From Bacteroidales bacterium (lineage in GTDB: Bacteria > Bacteroidota > Bacteroidia > Bacteroidales > UBA932), in NCBI GenBank assembly GCA_016290725.1, contig JAEEUZ010000004.1:1-42177 (forward strand): a DNA stretch of 42,177 bases, given 5' to 3'. The notes beneath the pieces were generated by a model that worked only from the letters and a program-made list of their open reading frames with translations, did no database searches and had not been told where the DNA came from. Positions 8,075 to 16,816 of the stretch are shown piece by piece. A program made the position numbers and the translations under genes. The first letter of the stretch is position 1; every line of letters begins with the position of its first letter.

Positions 8075-9742
8075 ATGAGAATAAAACAAAACTGCCTTGT
8101 CTTTTTATTGTTCTTCTTTTGTTCTTGTTGCAATAATTATGAGAACAGGATTATCGAACAAGCGATAGCATATCTCGATAATAAACCGGACAGTTCGCTC
8201 ATCCTTCTTGAGTCGATTAATCCATCATCTTTTTACCTCCATAAGGACAAGGCAAGGTATAATCTTTACCTGAGTGTTGCCCTGGACAAGAATCTATTTG
8301 AGATTCCTGATTCTGTCATTACTCCGGCAGTTAAGTTTTTCTCCAACCGGGGTTCAAAGGAAGAGCGAATGCTTGCTTTGTACCATTATGGCCTTTTTCA
8401 AAACAATAACTATGAGTATTCGAAGGCCATCGTTACGTTTGAGAAAGCAGCAGAATTAGCAAATTCTTTGAATGACACCCATTATTTGGGCCTCATATAT
8501 AGGAATATGGCTAATTCCTTCAGCATGTCCAACAATATCCAATCAGCTATTCATTATAGAGAAAAGGAACTTCAGCACTTTAGTATTGACCCATCAGACT
8601 CTTTATTTCACTTATGTGCTCAGTATTCACTTGCCGTTGAGTACAACACTAATAAAGAATACCAAAAAGCACATGCCACCTTGGAAGAAATGAAAGATTC
8701 TCTGAACAGCTTAATCAAAGATTATCGTCATGCACTTATGGCTGATATTGAGCTTCGTTTGAACGATAATCCTAGAGCCTGCATCAATATGTACAAAAGG
8801 GTTCCAGAAGAGTATTGGAATATGTTTGACTATGGATGCTGCGGTATGGCTTATGAACTGATTGGGCAAACAGATTCCTCTGACCTTATGTATTCTGAAG
8901 GGTATAAAGCGTGCTATGATGAAGCAGACTCTGCGACGCTTGATTATTCTAAGTCAAGAGTCCTATTTGACAGGGGTGAATTTAAGAATGCCTATCTTCT
9001 TTTGTCGCATTCGACCAAGATACAGGATTCTTTGACTCGTGCAACTCTCAGCGAATCAGTTAGCTCGGCTCAAAGAGATTTCTTTATGTCTGAGGCAGCA
9101 TTCCAAAAGCAAAGAGCACATTCCGCCAGAATTCGGATTTACTGTTTAATGGCTCTCTTCCTGTTGTTGATGGCTCTGGTCTACGCCAAGGTTACCAGAG
9201 TCAATAAGGAGAAAGACCACCGACTTAAAGAACTAATGGCACAACAAGCCATTTCCGAAAGGGACATTTATCGCTTACGTAATGACCGGCTAAGCCTTAT
9301 ATCCTCCTACTACAGTGAGAAAATTCGACGCATTGACAGATTGTCAAATGATTATTATATGTCTGACAGCGAACATCAGAAAGAGATTGTATTCAAACAG
9401 TTCAAGGACTCACTGAAAGAATTGAACAAACAAGATTTCTATGATTCTCTCGAAAAGGATCTCAACAAATATAATCATAGCATTGTTAGCCGATTGAGAG
9501 AACAAGTAACCTCAATCAGAGGAAGGAGTCTCAATATCACCATGCTATTCTTTGCGGGACTATCATATGAGACGATTGCAATAATAACGCAGTCTCCGTC
9601 TGTTAACAGCTTAAGGGTTCTGAAGAATCGGGTAAAGACATCTATCATGAAGTCTGCGGCCAAAGATGCCGATTTCTTTCTTGAAATGCTGGAAGTAAAA
9701 ACGCCGGCAGGCAAGAACAAAACAAATGAAAAACAAAGTTGA
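8075..9742 (+). CDS. Membrane-anchored TPR regulator with C-terminal HTH-like domain
   Basis: 555 residues. The N-terminus (VFLLFFFCSCC) looks like a lipoprotein signal or membrane anchor. Residues ~25-345 are helical TPR-like repeats (for example YEYSKAIVTFEKAAELANSL and YSLAVEYNTNKEYQKAHATL). One transmembrane helix at about 353-372 (IYCLMALFLLLMALVYAKV) leads into a charged, probably coiled-coil stretch. Near residues 489-525 the run FFAGLSYETIAIITQSP, followed by VNSLRVLKNRVK, resembles the winged or LuxR-type HTH tail of a Bacteroidetes TPR-regulator family. The likely topology is periplasmic TPR sensor and cytoplasmic DNA-binding tail. It is divergent from the DUF3244/RHS genes, so it may control them through the repeats in the shared intergene; that is inference. 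AT-rich, like the region it belongs to. Confidence 0.82.
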   Translation: MRIKQNCLVFLLFFFCSCCNNYENRIIEQAIAYLDNKPDSSLILLESINPSSFYLHKDKARYNLYLSVALDKNLFEIPDSVITPAVKFFSNRGSKEERMLALYHYGLFQNNNYEYSKAIVTFEKAAELANSLNDTHYLGLIYRNMANSFSMSNNIQSAIHYREKELQHFSIDPSDSLFHLCAQYSLAVEYNTNKEYQKAHATLEEMKDSLNSLIKDYRHALMADIELRLNDNPRACINMYKRVPEEYWNMFDYGCCGMAYELIGQTDSSDLMYSEGYKACYDEADSATLDYSKSRVLFDRGEFKNAYLLLSHSTKIQDSLTRATLSESVSSAQRDFFMSEAAFQKQRAHSARIRIYCLMALFLLLMALVYAKVTRVNKEKDHRLKELMAQQAISERDIYRLRNDRLSLISSYYSEKIRRIDRLSNDYYMSDSEHQKEIVFKQFKDSLKELNKQDFYDSLEKDLNKYNHSIVSRLREQVTSIRGRSLNITMLFFAGLSYETIAIITQSPSVNSLRVLKNRVKTSIMKSAAKDADFFLEMLEVKTPAGKNKTNEKQS

Positions 9743-9800
9743 AAACCATTTCTTGCCTGCTGACGTTGAACGACAAACGGGTCCAGCAAACTCTCCCATT

Positions 9801-9908
9801 CCTAGGTTCTGGCAAACCAAGACAAAAAGAGAATAAGCTGGGCCCGCGCTTACGCGCAGGCACCAGTGGCTTATTCGGTTTTGTCAAATAAAAAATGCCA
9901 GATTTAGG
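9801..9908. repeat. Long imperfect inverted repeat; core is a probable terminator for the TPR gene
   Basis: The core arms GAATAAGC (9831-9838) and GCTTATTC (9869-9876) pair perfectly and are followed by GGTTTTG, a weak T tract. The loop holds its own hairpin GCGC-TTAC-GCGC (9846-9857). Outside the core the arms go on pairing with interruptions: GACAAAA with TTTTGTC, TCTGGCA (9808-9814) with TGCCAGA (9896-9902), and CCTA (9801-9804) with TAGG (9905-9908). A plain terminator would not need arms of ~38 nt, so this may also be a degenerate mobile palindrome or a structured RNA. Confidence 0.55.
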
Positions 9909-9947
9909 AAACCCGAATAAAGCTTAATAGTGCTTCGCAATATGTCT

Positions 9948-9985
9948 AAGGGCAAACGCCCTTTATGTAATCTTGTGTATTACAT
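9948..9985. repeat. Two adjacent perfect hairpins
   Basis: AAGGGC-AAAC-GCCCTT (9948-9963) is followed one base later by ATGTAAT-CTTGTGT-ATTACAT (9965-9985). Both stems are perfect (6 and 7 bp). No function is assigned; they may add to termination in the convergent intergene. Confidence 0.5.
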
Positions 9986-10024
9986 CGGCAAATATACGTA
10001 TTAATCTGTATAAACACAACATTT

Positions 10025-10132
10025 GCGAAACGCATGAGATGGTCGATTCATGTATTTCGCGGCCCATTTCTGACTTTTTCCGTGCCAAATATGTAAGCGA
10101 AACACACGAAAGAGCACTTTCGTGTGTTTCAC
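10025..10132. repeat. Two related 36-nt palindromic units, 72 bp apart
   Basis: Unit 1 (10025-10060) and unit 2 (10097-10132) both start GCGAAACRCAYGA and end in TTCRTGTRTTTC plus two bases. Unit 2 contains a perfect 14-bp stem with a 4-nt loop (10099-10130). Where the units differ, one pair changes on both sides: the CATGA/TCATG stem of unit 1 becomes CACGA/TCGTG in unit 2. That compensatory change suggests that base pairing or symmetry is kept. On the minus strand unit 2 lies 22 nt after the alpha-2-macroglobulin stop codon but has no T tract behind it, so it is not a classical intrinsic terminator. Confidence 0.6.
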
Positions 10133-10154
10133 AGAAAGAACCCGAAAACCGGGA

Positions 10155-13100
10155 CTATTTGTACTCGCTCACCAGAGGGCCGCGGAAGGAGTCGTTGGCG
10201 CGGTAGGCGGGGGCGTAGGTGGATTCGATGCTCACGACCGGGGCAGTGAAACTGCCGGCCTGGGTGACGAAGAAGGTTTCTTCGACGACGGTATTCTCTT
10301 CAGGGAAGATGTCGAAGTAGTACACCGTTTCGGCGGACTTCACGTGGCGGTAGCCCTGAGGGGTGTAGCCGAAGCGGCCGCTGTAGCGGTAGATGTTCCA
10401 CCAGCCGTAGTGGCCGGAAAGCTGGTTCTCCGGGCGCAGGGAGCCTTCACGGGCTGCGGTGAGCTTGACGAAGCTGCGGTTCTCCTGGTTCCAGATCTTG
10501 TAGCTCGCGATTATCTTTTCGCCAACCGTAACGGTTTCGCCGGGCTGGATTTCAACGCGGTCACGGCCCTGATCGGCAGCGCGGTAGAAGTGGCGCTCGA
10601 TGGTGAAGCCGTTGCCGCTAGCCTGGATCTCCCTGAAGGGCTTGGTGAACTCTGCGCTGAGGGCAATCACGGAAGTGGCCAGCACATCGGAAGAGCCGCT
10701 CATGATAGCTGCCAGGGCTTCCACGAAGCCGGGATCCTCGCCCCACTTCTGGCTTTCCTTCTGGAGCATGAGCCAGATGCGGATGCCGTCGGCAATCTTC
10801 GGCCCATCAGTGCCTTCGAAGCCGGAAAGGAGGTTGCAGAGCATTGCGTGGGCGTAGGCTTCGCTTTCCAGGAGGCCTCTCCACGGCATCACGGCGTTGG
10901 GATAGTACCAGCCGCCGTCGCGGTGCTCAACTGCGTATTCCAGGAGCGAGACCACATCGGCCTTGAGGGATTTCTCCAGCTTGCTCTTCGCCGCAAGGGT
11001 TACGCCCCAGTCTTTCGCGAGGGCGATGCCGACCTTGCTTTCCACAAGGTTCTCCAGAGTGAGAACACGGCGTGCTTTCGCAAGGATCTGGCCCTTGAGA
11101 CCGCGGTCGCCATTAGGAACGAGATAGTTCTTCGCATACTTCTTGAACTCCGCAATCACTTTCTTCTGCTCCTTGCTCTCTGCCTTGACTTCGAAGGGAA
11201 CGCTTGCGTACAGGGAACGCACGTACATGTACTGAGCGTCGCTGAGGCCGCCGCGCCAGTAGTCGAAGGTATTGATGAAATGCTTGTCGTCCAGGTACTT
11301 CACGGAGGAAGTAACATCCGGCACGGAGACGCCGCGCGCGGCTGCGGAAGCGAAGCGCTCCAGCACCACAGCGGTGAGAACGGGCGAAGAGTTCATTCCC
11401 TCGAACCAGCCGAAGCCGCCGTCCGAGTTGCGGCATGCCATGATCTTCTCCAGAATCTCCGACGTGCTCATCGAAGAGCCGCTGAAATCTGCGCCGATAG
11501 TAGCGGAAACAACCCGCACGTACCATGCTTCGGAAAGCGAGATAAGGTCGTTTCCGGAAGGATCCGCCTTGGTGGGAATCGCTTCCTTCACCATGTCAAG
11601 CAGGGAGACTTCCTTAACCTCGGCCTTGGAGCCGTCGGCATTGACGAACTGGCTGCGGAGGCTGCCGATAAGGGCATCCTTGGAGGCTCCGGAGTGATAC
11701 ACTGCGGAATGCGCCTCAACAAGCGTCTGCTCCGCCCTTTCCACGGGGACGCTCACGAAGAGGCCGTCGGAGAAGCCATCGGCAACGAAAACGAGCTTGA
11801 AGCCAAGGGCGTCTACATCGGCAGGAACCTCAACGTTGAAGCGGTGGTTCACCACGTCGCGCGGAGCAACTTCCATGGCAACGCGGGTTACTTTCAGGGG
11901 CTCCGCGGAGGTGTAATTATCGGCAGGATAAGTATAGAGGTACAGAGAGCCCTTCACCGGCTCGTCCGATATGCTGGAGATGGTGGACGACAGCACGTAA
12001 CTGTCGCCGCCATAAAGCTTCGTGGGCTGAACAACGGCCACCTTCACGGGGATTGTTACAACGGTTTCCTTGCGCACAAAGGCGTTGTGCATCTTCTTGT
12101 CGTGGGCATACACCGCCACGTAGTAGGTGGACAGTTTGTCCGACGTGGTGAAGGTGAAGCTGAGGTTGCCGGATGCGTCGGAAACAAGATGGGGCTGGAA
12201 GGTGAGAGACGTGGAGAAGAGTTCGCGCAGGGACACATCCGCAGTCTCCCGGTCCGCCTCTTCCTCGCTCACGGATTCTTCATCGGCCGATGCCTTTTCT
12301 GCCATGGCGTACGGAGCTTCCATGACCATGGAGTCTGTCATATCCATGGCCTGGGCGTTTATTATCGAACCTCCGGCAGCAAAGGGTGAACGGGAGTGAT
12401 AATACCTTATGGGTCTTCTGTAGTCCATGTCGGTAATGGCGCCGCACTGGTAGTTCACGTAAGGCGCATAGGCCATGAATACGGGCGGAACAAGCACATC
12501 CCAGCTATTGGGCTGGATTGTGTCGATGCTCTTGTCGTACACTGCGGCAAGGGCCTCTACGCCGGCCTGAGTGCGCAGCTTGAAGGTGTATTCCGTACCG
12601 GGACGTGTCATATCCTTGAAGGAGGTGAATTCCAGCGGCATGGAAAGGCGGTCGTACTTGCGGGCGTAATCCTCAGTGAGGCAATACTGCTTGCCATCCT
12701 TGAAGAAGAACGTCTGCATTGCCACAGCGTCCGGATAGGCGCTCTTGTAAGACATCGCGACATGCTCCAGAGAGCCCTTGGCAATCTTCACTGCCTTGGT
12801 TTCCAGCAGTTCATAGTCCTTGCCGAAGATGGACGCAACCGCCCACAAATCGCCGTCCGACGAGCCAAGACGGAAGTCGATCTTTTCGCTTCCCTCCAGC
12901 TCCGTCTTTTCGGGCAGGATGATGTAGCTGATGCCTTCCGGAAGCGTTTTGCTATCCTTATCCAGCTTGAGGAAACGGTAATCGTTCTTCGCAGTATATC
13001 CCTTCGCCGTAGCCTGGAACTTGAGCATATAAAGCCCCTGTTTCAGAGAGGAGATATCGGCCGATGCAGCCTTGCCCGAATCCGCCTTGCCGGTGAGGAG

Positions 13101-15413
13101 GGTATCGCCCTTTTCATTCACGAGTGCCCAGTCCAGTTCCATGGGGACTGTATTTCCGCCGCTGTTCTTTGCCGATGCGGTGAAGTTCACAACGTTGTCC
13201 TCCACGATACAGCGGGAGCTGTAATATGTGCGCCGATAGGTGTAACGCCCCACCTGGCTGCCTTCTCCGGACAGTTCGAAGGTTCCGTCCGCGGCATTGC
13301 CGATGGACGATGAGATGGAGAAGCTGCTGCTCACATAACGTCCGGTGCTGAAGGACTGGGTTTCTCCGGTTGCATCCAGCACGGTAACCTCTACATTATA
13401 ATATCCGGAATCGTTGGCCTTGAAACTGAAGTCGAATTTGCCATCGGCCTCCATCGCGGGATTGAGCCTCTTGACAACATTGCCGTAACGGCTCACCGCC
13501 ACGGAAAGGGTGGCGCCGGTGAGCGGATGGCCGGAATAGCTGGCCACCTTGCCGGAAACGGGGATTTCCTCACCCGTCATAAAGAGTTCGTTACGTTTGT
13601 CGAAAGAGAGGGTGAAAGTGGGGAGTTGGAACTCGTCCACGCGGAAGTATTCGCTTCCAAGACCGTCATCCTTGCCGGAGTATACGGCAATGTGGAACAT
13701 GCCGCCCTTGCGGTCCGTGGGAAGGGCGAACTCGCCTGACACGGAGCCGAACGAATTGGTCTTGAGTTTAAGACTGTTAATCTCCTTATATTCCGCATCG
13801 TAAAGTTTCACGGTAACGCTCTTGCCGGAGACCACGGAGAGTTTCTCCTCGATGCTTCCCTTGAACACGATGGCCTTGAAGTGCATCGTATCGCCGGGGC
13901 GGTATGCACCTTGGTCCCTGTAGATGTTCACCTTCATCCCGCGGTCGTCGTCATCGGCAGAATCCTCGCTGTAGGGCTCCGGTTTTTCGTCGTAACTGAG
14001 CGAAATAGGCATGCTGCGCATCGCAACGCCATCGGCATCAAATGCTTCAGCGATGAGGTCGTAATATGCGCGGGGGTTATTCTTGATCGTGCGGCTTATC
14101 TTGGCGGGAAGAGGAGTGAATACGTCGGAGAGTTTGAGAGTTTCCGTAGCGACCACTTTGCCGCCCTTTTTCAGGATGAGCGTTGCCCTGGAAACTGGCT
14201 TACCGCTCTTATAATCGGCCACATATATCTTCTGGCCGTCGGCATCCCAGCGAAGGGCGGCCGACAGGCGGAACTGTTCGTAAGAGAATGTATCTTCTAC
14301 AGTTTTTGAAGCGCTGGCCTTCACATTGTACGAGCCGTCCTCGAAGGCGGGAAGCGCCACTTCCACGGAATCGATGACATAGAAGCTCTTCACGGGATTC
14401 TTCACCTCGGTGGTGTACAGGGCCGTTTTGCCAGATTCCAAGCTAACCTCGAGGGTTGCCTTTTCAACGTTTCGGAAGTAAACCCTGGCCTTTCCCTGGC
14501 CGGCCTTCACCTCGATGCTCTTGCCCTCAAGGGTTTTGATGAGACTCTCCGCATAGGTGCAGTTCTCTGCCACTTTTGCCTCGTCGCCCCTGAATTTCGC
14601 GCGGTCCTTCTCGAAAGCCTTTGCCTTGTCGCGGAGAGCAATATAGGCCGATGCGGGAGTGTCCTTTTTCTCCAGCAGCTCGCCGAATTCCATTCTCAGG
14701 AGAGCCTCCCGGGAGAACAGTGCCACCGCCTTGCCGTCATAATCCTGGGCATGCTTCTCCAGTTTGGACTTTGACTCTTTCTCGTCCGGATGCCTGTACG
14801 CCAGGACGAACTCCAGGTACGGCGCGAGCGGATAGCTGCCGTTCAGGCGGCTCTTCAGCTCTTTCACCACCTTATCGTCTTCAGGGGAGCGGAAATTCAC
14901 TTTCCGGTCTCCGAATATCTCCCACATCACGTATTCCGCATCGTCCTTGATGAAATACCGCAGCGACTCGGAAAGCACGCCGTCGTTCCACAGGGCGGGG
15001 TTGCGCTTGGCGCCAATCTGGCCGAACTTGTCTTTCACATAATCCCACAGCTGGTCCGTCGTGAGATATTCGTAGCGGGCCATGCGCTTGTACTCCAGGA
15101 AGGGTTCGCCGAAGGAGCGGATCTCCACCTTCAGCGCGGCGTACAGGCTGTCGCGCTGCTTCCAGTTTCGCTGGAGCGACACTTCCACGAACTTGGTGGC
15201 CGCATCGTAAAAGTCCACCATCAGATGCTCCTCGACGGCTTTCTGCTTGATTTCCGTGAGGATATTGCACTGGGTTACGGGCTGGTCGGCTTCCTCCGCC
15301 AGAGCGTATCGGTTCCACAATTGTTTAAGCTGATGTCCGTCGTCGGAAGGTACGGGCTGAAAAGCGAACTGGCCTAATGCGATAAGGCCTGCGACGATTA
15401 ACGAGGTGAGCAT
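10155..15413 (-). CDS. Alpha-2-macroglobulin-like secreted protein (no thioester motif)
   Basis: 1752 residues with an N-terminal signal peptide (MLTSLIVAGLIALGQFAFQ). Family marks: the MG2-type motif AYRPGDTMHFKAIVF near residue 500; the A2M-domain stretch FQPHLVSDASGNLSFTFTTS with STYYVAVYAHDKKMHN near 1065-1110; an alpha/alpha-toroid-like segment near 1285-1555 (CRNSDGGFGWFEGMNSSPVL); and a C-terminal beta region with RFGYTPQGYRHV. Bacterial A2Ms are periplasmic or outer-membrane proteins thought to trap attacking proteases. Thioester-type members carry CxEQ in the toroid; I see none here, and the protein is not lipidated at its N-terminus. So it is of the thioester-less type seen in Bacteroidetes, and trapping would have to be non-covalent. 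It follows folC by 18 nt and is probably co-transcribed. A 755-codon open frame on the opposite strand is a composition shadow. Confidence 0.93.
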   Translation of the reverse strand: MLTSLIVAGLIALGQFAFQPVPSDDGHQLKQLWNRYALAEEADQPVTQCNILTEIKQKAVEEHLMVDFYDAATKFVEVSLQRNWKQRDSLYAALKVEIRSFGEPFLEYKRMARYEYLTTDQLWDYVKDKFGQIGAKRNPALWNDGVLSESLRYFIKDDAEYVMWEIFGDRKVNFRSPEDDKVVKELKSRLNGSYPLAPYLEFVLAYRHPDEKESKSKLEKHAQDYDGKAVALFSREALLRMEFGELLEKKDTPASAYIALRDKAKAFEKDRAKFRGDEAKVAENCTYAESLIKTLEGKSIEVKAGQGKARVYFRNVEKATLEVSLESGKTALYTTEVKNPVKSFYVIDSVEVALPAFEDGSYNVKASASKTVEDTFSYEQFRLSAALRWDADGQKIYVADYKSGKPVSRATLILKKGGKVVATETLKLSDVFTPLPAKISRTIKNNPRAYYDLIAEAFDADGVAMRSMPISLSYDEKPEPYSEDSADDDDRGMKVNIYRDQGAYRPGDTMHFKAIVFKGSIEEKLSVVSGKSVTVKLYDAEYKEINSLKLKTNSFGSVSGEFALPTDRKGGMFHIAVYSGKDDGLGSEYFRVDEFQLPTFTLSFDKRNELFMTGEEIPVSGKVASYSGHPLTGATLSVAVSRYGNVVKRLNPAMEADGKFDFSFKANDSGYYNVEVTVLDATGETQSFSTGRYVSSSFSISSSIGNAADGTFELSGEGSQVGRYTYRRTYYSSRCIVEDNVVNFTASAKNSGGNTVPMELDWALVNEKGDTLLTGKADSGKAASADISSLKQGLYMLKFQATAKGYTAKNDYRFLKLDKDSKTLPEGISYIILPEKTELEGSEKIDFRLGSSDGDLWAVASIFGKDYELLETKAVKIAKGSLEHVAMSYKSAYPDAVAMQTFFFKDGKQYCLTEDYARKYDRLSMPLEFTSFKDMTRPGTEYTFKLRTQAGVEALAAVYDKSIDTIQPNSWDVLVPPVFMAYAPYVNYQCGAITDMDYRRPIRYYHSRSPFAAGGSIINAQAMDMTDSMVMEAPYAMAEKASADEESVSEEEADRETADVSLRELFSTSLTFQPHLVSDASGNLSFTFTTSDKLSTYYVAVYAHDKKMHNAFVRKETVVTIPVKVAVVQPTKLYGGDSYVLSSTISSISDEPVKGSLYLYTYPADNYTSAEPLKVTRVAMEVAPRDVVNHRFNVEVPADVDALGFKLVFVADGFSDGLFVSVPVERAEQTLVEAHSAVYHSGASKDALIGSLRSQFVNADGSKAEVKEVSLLDMVKEAIPTKADPSGNDLISLSEAWYVRVVSATIGADFSGSSMSTSEILEKIMACRNSDGGFGWFEGMNSSPVLTAVVLERFASAAARGVSVPDVTSSVKYLDDKHFINTFDYWRGGLSDAQYMYVRSLYASVPFEVKAESKEQKKVIAEFKKYAKNYLVPNGDRGLKGQILAKARRVLTLENLVESKVGIALAKDWGVTLAAKSKLEKSLKADVVSLLEYAVEHRDGGWYYPNAVMPWRGLLESEAYAHAMLCNLLSGFEGTDGPKIADGIRIWLMLQKESQKWGEDPGFVEALAAIMSGSSDVLATSVIALSAEFTKPFREIQASGNGFTIERHFYRAADQGRDRVEIQPGETVTVGEKIIASYKIWNQENRSFVKLTAAREGSLRPENQLSGHYGWWNIYRYSGRFGYTPQGYRHVKSAETVYYFDIFPEENTVVEETFFVTQAGSFTAPVVSIESTYAPAYRANDSFRGPLVSEYK

Positions 15414-15431
15414 GGCTATAGCGTTTTATTA

Positions 15432-16808
15432 TTATGCGTTCAAATATCTTGCCGAAAAACTGGGCAGAGCCTCCGCCACCACGAAGGTGCTTCCGCCGAT
15501 GTACACCGGCCGGCTCTCCCCCGCAAGCGCAAGTGCATGCTGCACGGCGTCCTTCACGGAAGGGATCACTACGGAATCCGGCATCTGGCAGCGCTCCGCG
15601 ATTGCCTCCGCGGGGAGCGCCCTGGCCGTATTGGGAGTGGTGAAAATCCAGCTGGCTTGGCGTGGCATAAGGGGTATGATGGCATCCAGGTCCTTATCGG
15701 CCATTATACCATATATAATAATGGGGTGGCCCATGGCTTCGAGCTTTCGGAAATTGCTCTGCAGGGCCTGGGCATTATGGCCGATGTCCGCAATCACCGG
15801 CGGGCTCTCCCGAAGCAGTTCCCACCGCCCGTGGAAATGCATCCTGGCGGCCGTGTGCACGATACCGTCCACCACTCGCTCCGTATCCCCCAGCGCCGGA
15901 AACTTTGGCTTCAGCAGCTCGATTGCCGCCAAAACCGTCCGCAGATTATCCCTCTGCGGCTCCGCCTGAAGATCCATTTGCAAGAGAATTTGAGATTTCT
16001 CGACTTCGCTCGAAATGACAGAGGGGGGACAAAACTTTTCGATAGCGGAGTCGGACAAAACTTTTTCGACCTTTTTTTCGGGAGAAAAAGTTTTAGTCCG
16101 CGAAGCCAGAAAAGTTTTGCCATCGGACGACGGCCCATAGACATCGCATAATCCTTCTGCTATTGACTCAAACACGGGCCGCGTTTCGGCGTTCCACTCC
16201 CCCACCAACGCCGGCACTCCCCGCTTGAAAATCCCCGCCTTTTCCGCGGCGATTTCCGCCAGGGTGTTTCCCAGCAATGCGCAATGGTCCAGGCCTATGG
16301 TGGTAACGATGGCAAGCTCCGGGGTTATGATGTTCGTGCTGTCCAGGCGGCCGCCAAGGCCCACCTCCACCACCGCCACATCCACCTTTGATTCGGCGAA
16401 CCACTTGAAGGCCATGCCGGTAGTTATCTCGAAGAACGAGAGATTGTGCTCCTCGAAATAGGGTTTCCATCGGCACAGGAAATCATACACCCACTCCCGG
16501 GGCACCATTTCCCCGCCGATGCGCATCCGCTCCCGGAAATCCAGTATATGCGGCGAAGTGTACAGGCCCACCTTATACCCGCAGGCATCAAACGCACTGG
16601 CAAGCATATTCGCCACCGACCCCTTCCCGTTCGTCCCCGCCACATGCACACTCTTGAACTTGCGCGACGGGTTGCCCATCGCCTCGTCAAAAGCGAGCAT
16701 GCCCTCCAGCCCGGGTTTGTACGCCTGACTGAAGGGCACGTTCTGCACCGACGGAAACCTCGTGAAGATCTCCTGTAACAGGGAGTTGTATGAGGCTGAA
16801 TCGGTCAT
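15432..16808 (-). CDS. folC: Folylpolyglutamate/dihydrofolate synthase with a repeat-derived insert
   Basis: 458 residues. FolC adds glutamate to folates (and makes dihydrofolate from dihydropteroate) in the cytoplasm. Seen: the P-loop AGTNGKGSVANM (about residues 56-67), the metal/ATP segment TTIGLDHCALLGNT, EKAGIFKRGVPAL, and the C-domain motifs MHFHGRWELL, DIGHNAQAL and IIYGIMADKD. The family is usually ~420-430 residues. The excess is explained by residues ~228-273, between the N-domain and RDNLRTVLAAIELLK, which are lysine/serine-rich, unlike FolC, and encoded by palindromic repeats (15992-16125). The frame stays open through them, so the gene looks functional and not broken. It starts 109 nt after ppdK, behind a terminator; TACGTTTC just before the ATG may serve as a near-consensus -7 box. 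The A2M gene follows. Confidence 0.95.
   Translation of the reverse strand: MTDSASYNSLLQEIFTRFPSVQNVPFSQAYKPGLEGMLAFDEAMGNPSRKFKSVHVAGTNGKGSVANMLASAFDACGYKVGLYTSPHILDFRERMRIGGEMVPREWVYDFLCRWKPYFEEHNLSFFEITTGMAFKWFAESKVDVAVVEVGLGGRLDSTNIITPELAIVTTIGLDHCALLGNTLAEIAAEKAGIFKRGVPALVGEWNAETRPVFESIAEGLCDVYGPSSDGKTFLASRTKTFSPEKKVEKVLSDSAIEKFCPPSVISSEVEKSQILLQMDLQAEPQRDNLRTVLAAIELLKPKFPALGDTERVVDGIVHTAARMHFHGRWELLRESPPVIADIGHNAQALQSNFRKLEAMGHPIIIYGIMADKDLDAIIPLMPRQASWIFTTPNTARALPAEAIAERCQMPDSVVIPSVKDAVQHALALAGESRPVYIGGSTFVVAEALPSFSARYLNA
15992..16020. repeat. Repeat family B copy inside folC (GAGATTTCTC...CGAAATGACA)
   Basis: On the plus strand the ends read GAGATTTCTC and CGAAATGACA, separated by 9 nt. 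The same two ends, on the minus strand, occur at 31356-31329 in a bat-operon gene. In folC it encodes SVISSEVEKS, a peptide with no counterpart in FolC proteins. It abuts the family A palindrome on its right. Confidence 0.7.
16024..16125. repeat. Repeat family A palindrome nested inside folC
   Basis: The central unit (16046-16109) has arms CGGAGTCGGACAAAACTTTT and GAAAAAGTTTTAGTCCG; it aligns almost base for base with 16836-16900 in the ppdK-folC intergene. An extra outer pair of half-arms flanks it: GGACAAAACTTTTCGA on the left, near 16026, and GAAAAGTTTTGCC on the right, near 16109. The result is a palindrome within a palindrome. All of it is translated in frame as part of FolC (KTFLASRTKTFSPEKKVEKV and onward). 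Confidence 0.75.
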
Positions 16809-16816
16809 TGAAACGT

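Larger units (their letters stand above)
9743..10154. other. 412-bp gene-free stretch rich in hairpins
   Basis: It lies between the 3' ends of the TPR regulator (plus) and the alpha-2-macroglobulin gene (minus). I find no credible coding frame and no tRNA. In order it holds a long imperfect inverted repeat (9801-9908), two small perfect hairpins (9948-9963, 9965-9985) and two related 36-nt palindromic units (10025-10060, 10097-10132). Finally there is a 4-bp hairpin CCCG/CGGG (10141-10153) directly after the stop codon of the minus-strand gene. Being convergent, the stretch must end transcription from both sides. Confidence 0.7.

Noticed and set aside
9973..10206. 77-codon frame with repeated E-T-H-E peptides
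   Set aside because: It merely reads through the two palindromic DNA units and into the opposite gene; the repetition is explained at DNA level.
10122..12389. 755-codon open frame on the plus strand
   Set aside because: It lies wholly antisense to the well-supported alpha-2-macroglobulin gene, has no family motifs and begins inside a hairpin. A shadow of GC-rich codon use.
15432..16808. folC as a pseudogene broken by an insertion
   Set aside because: The frame is open through the insert and all catalytic motifs on both sides are intact.
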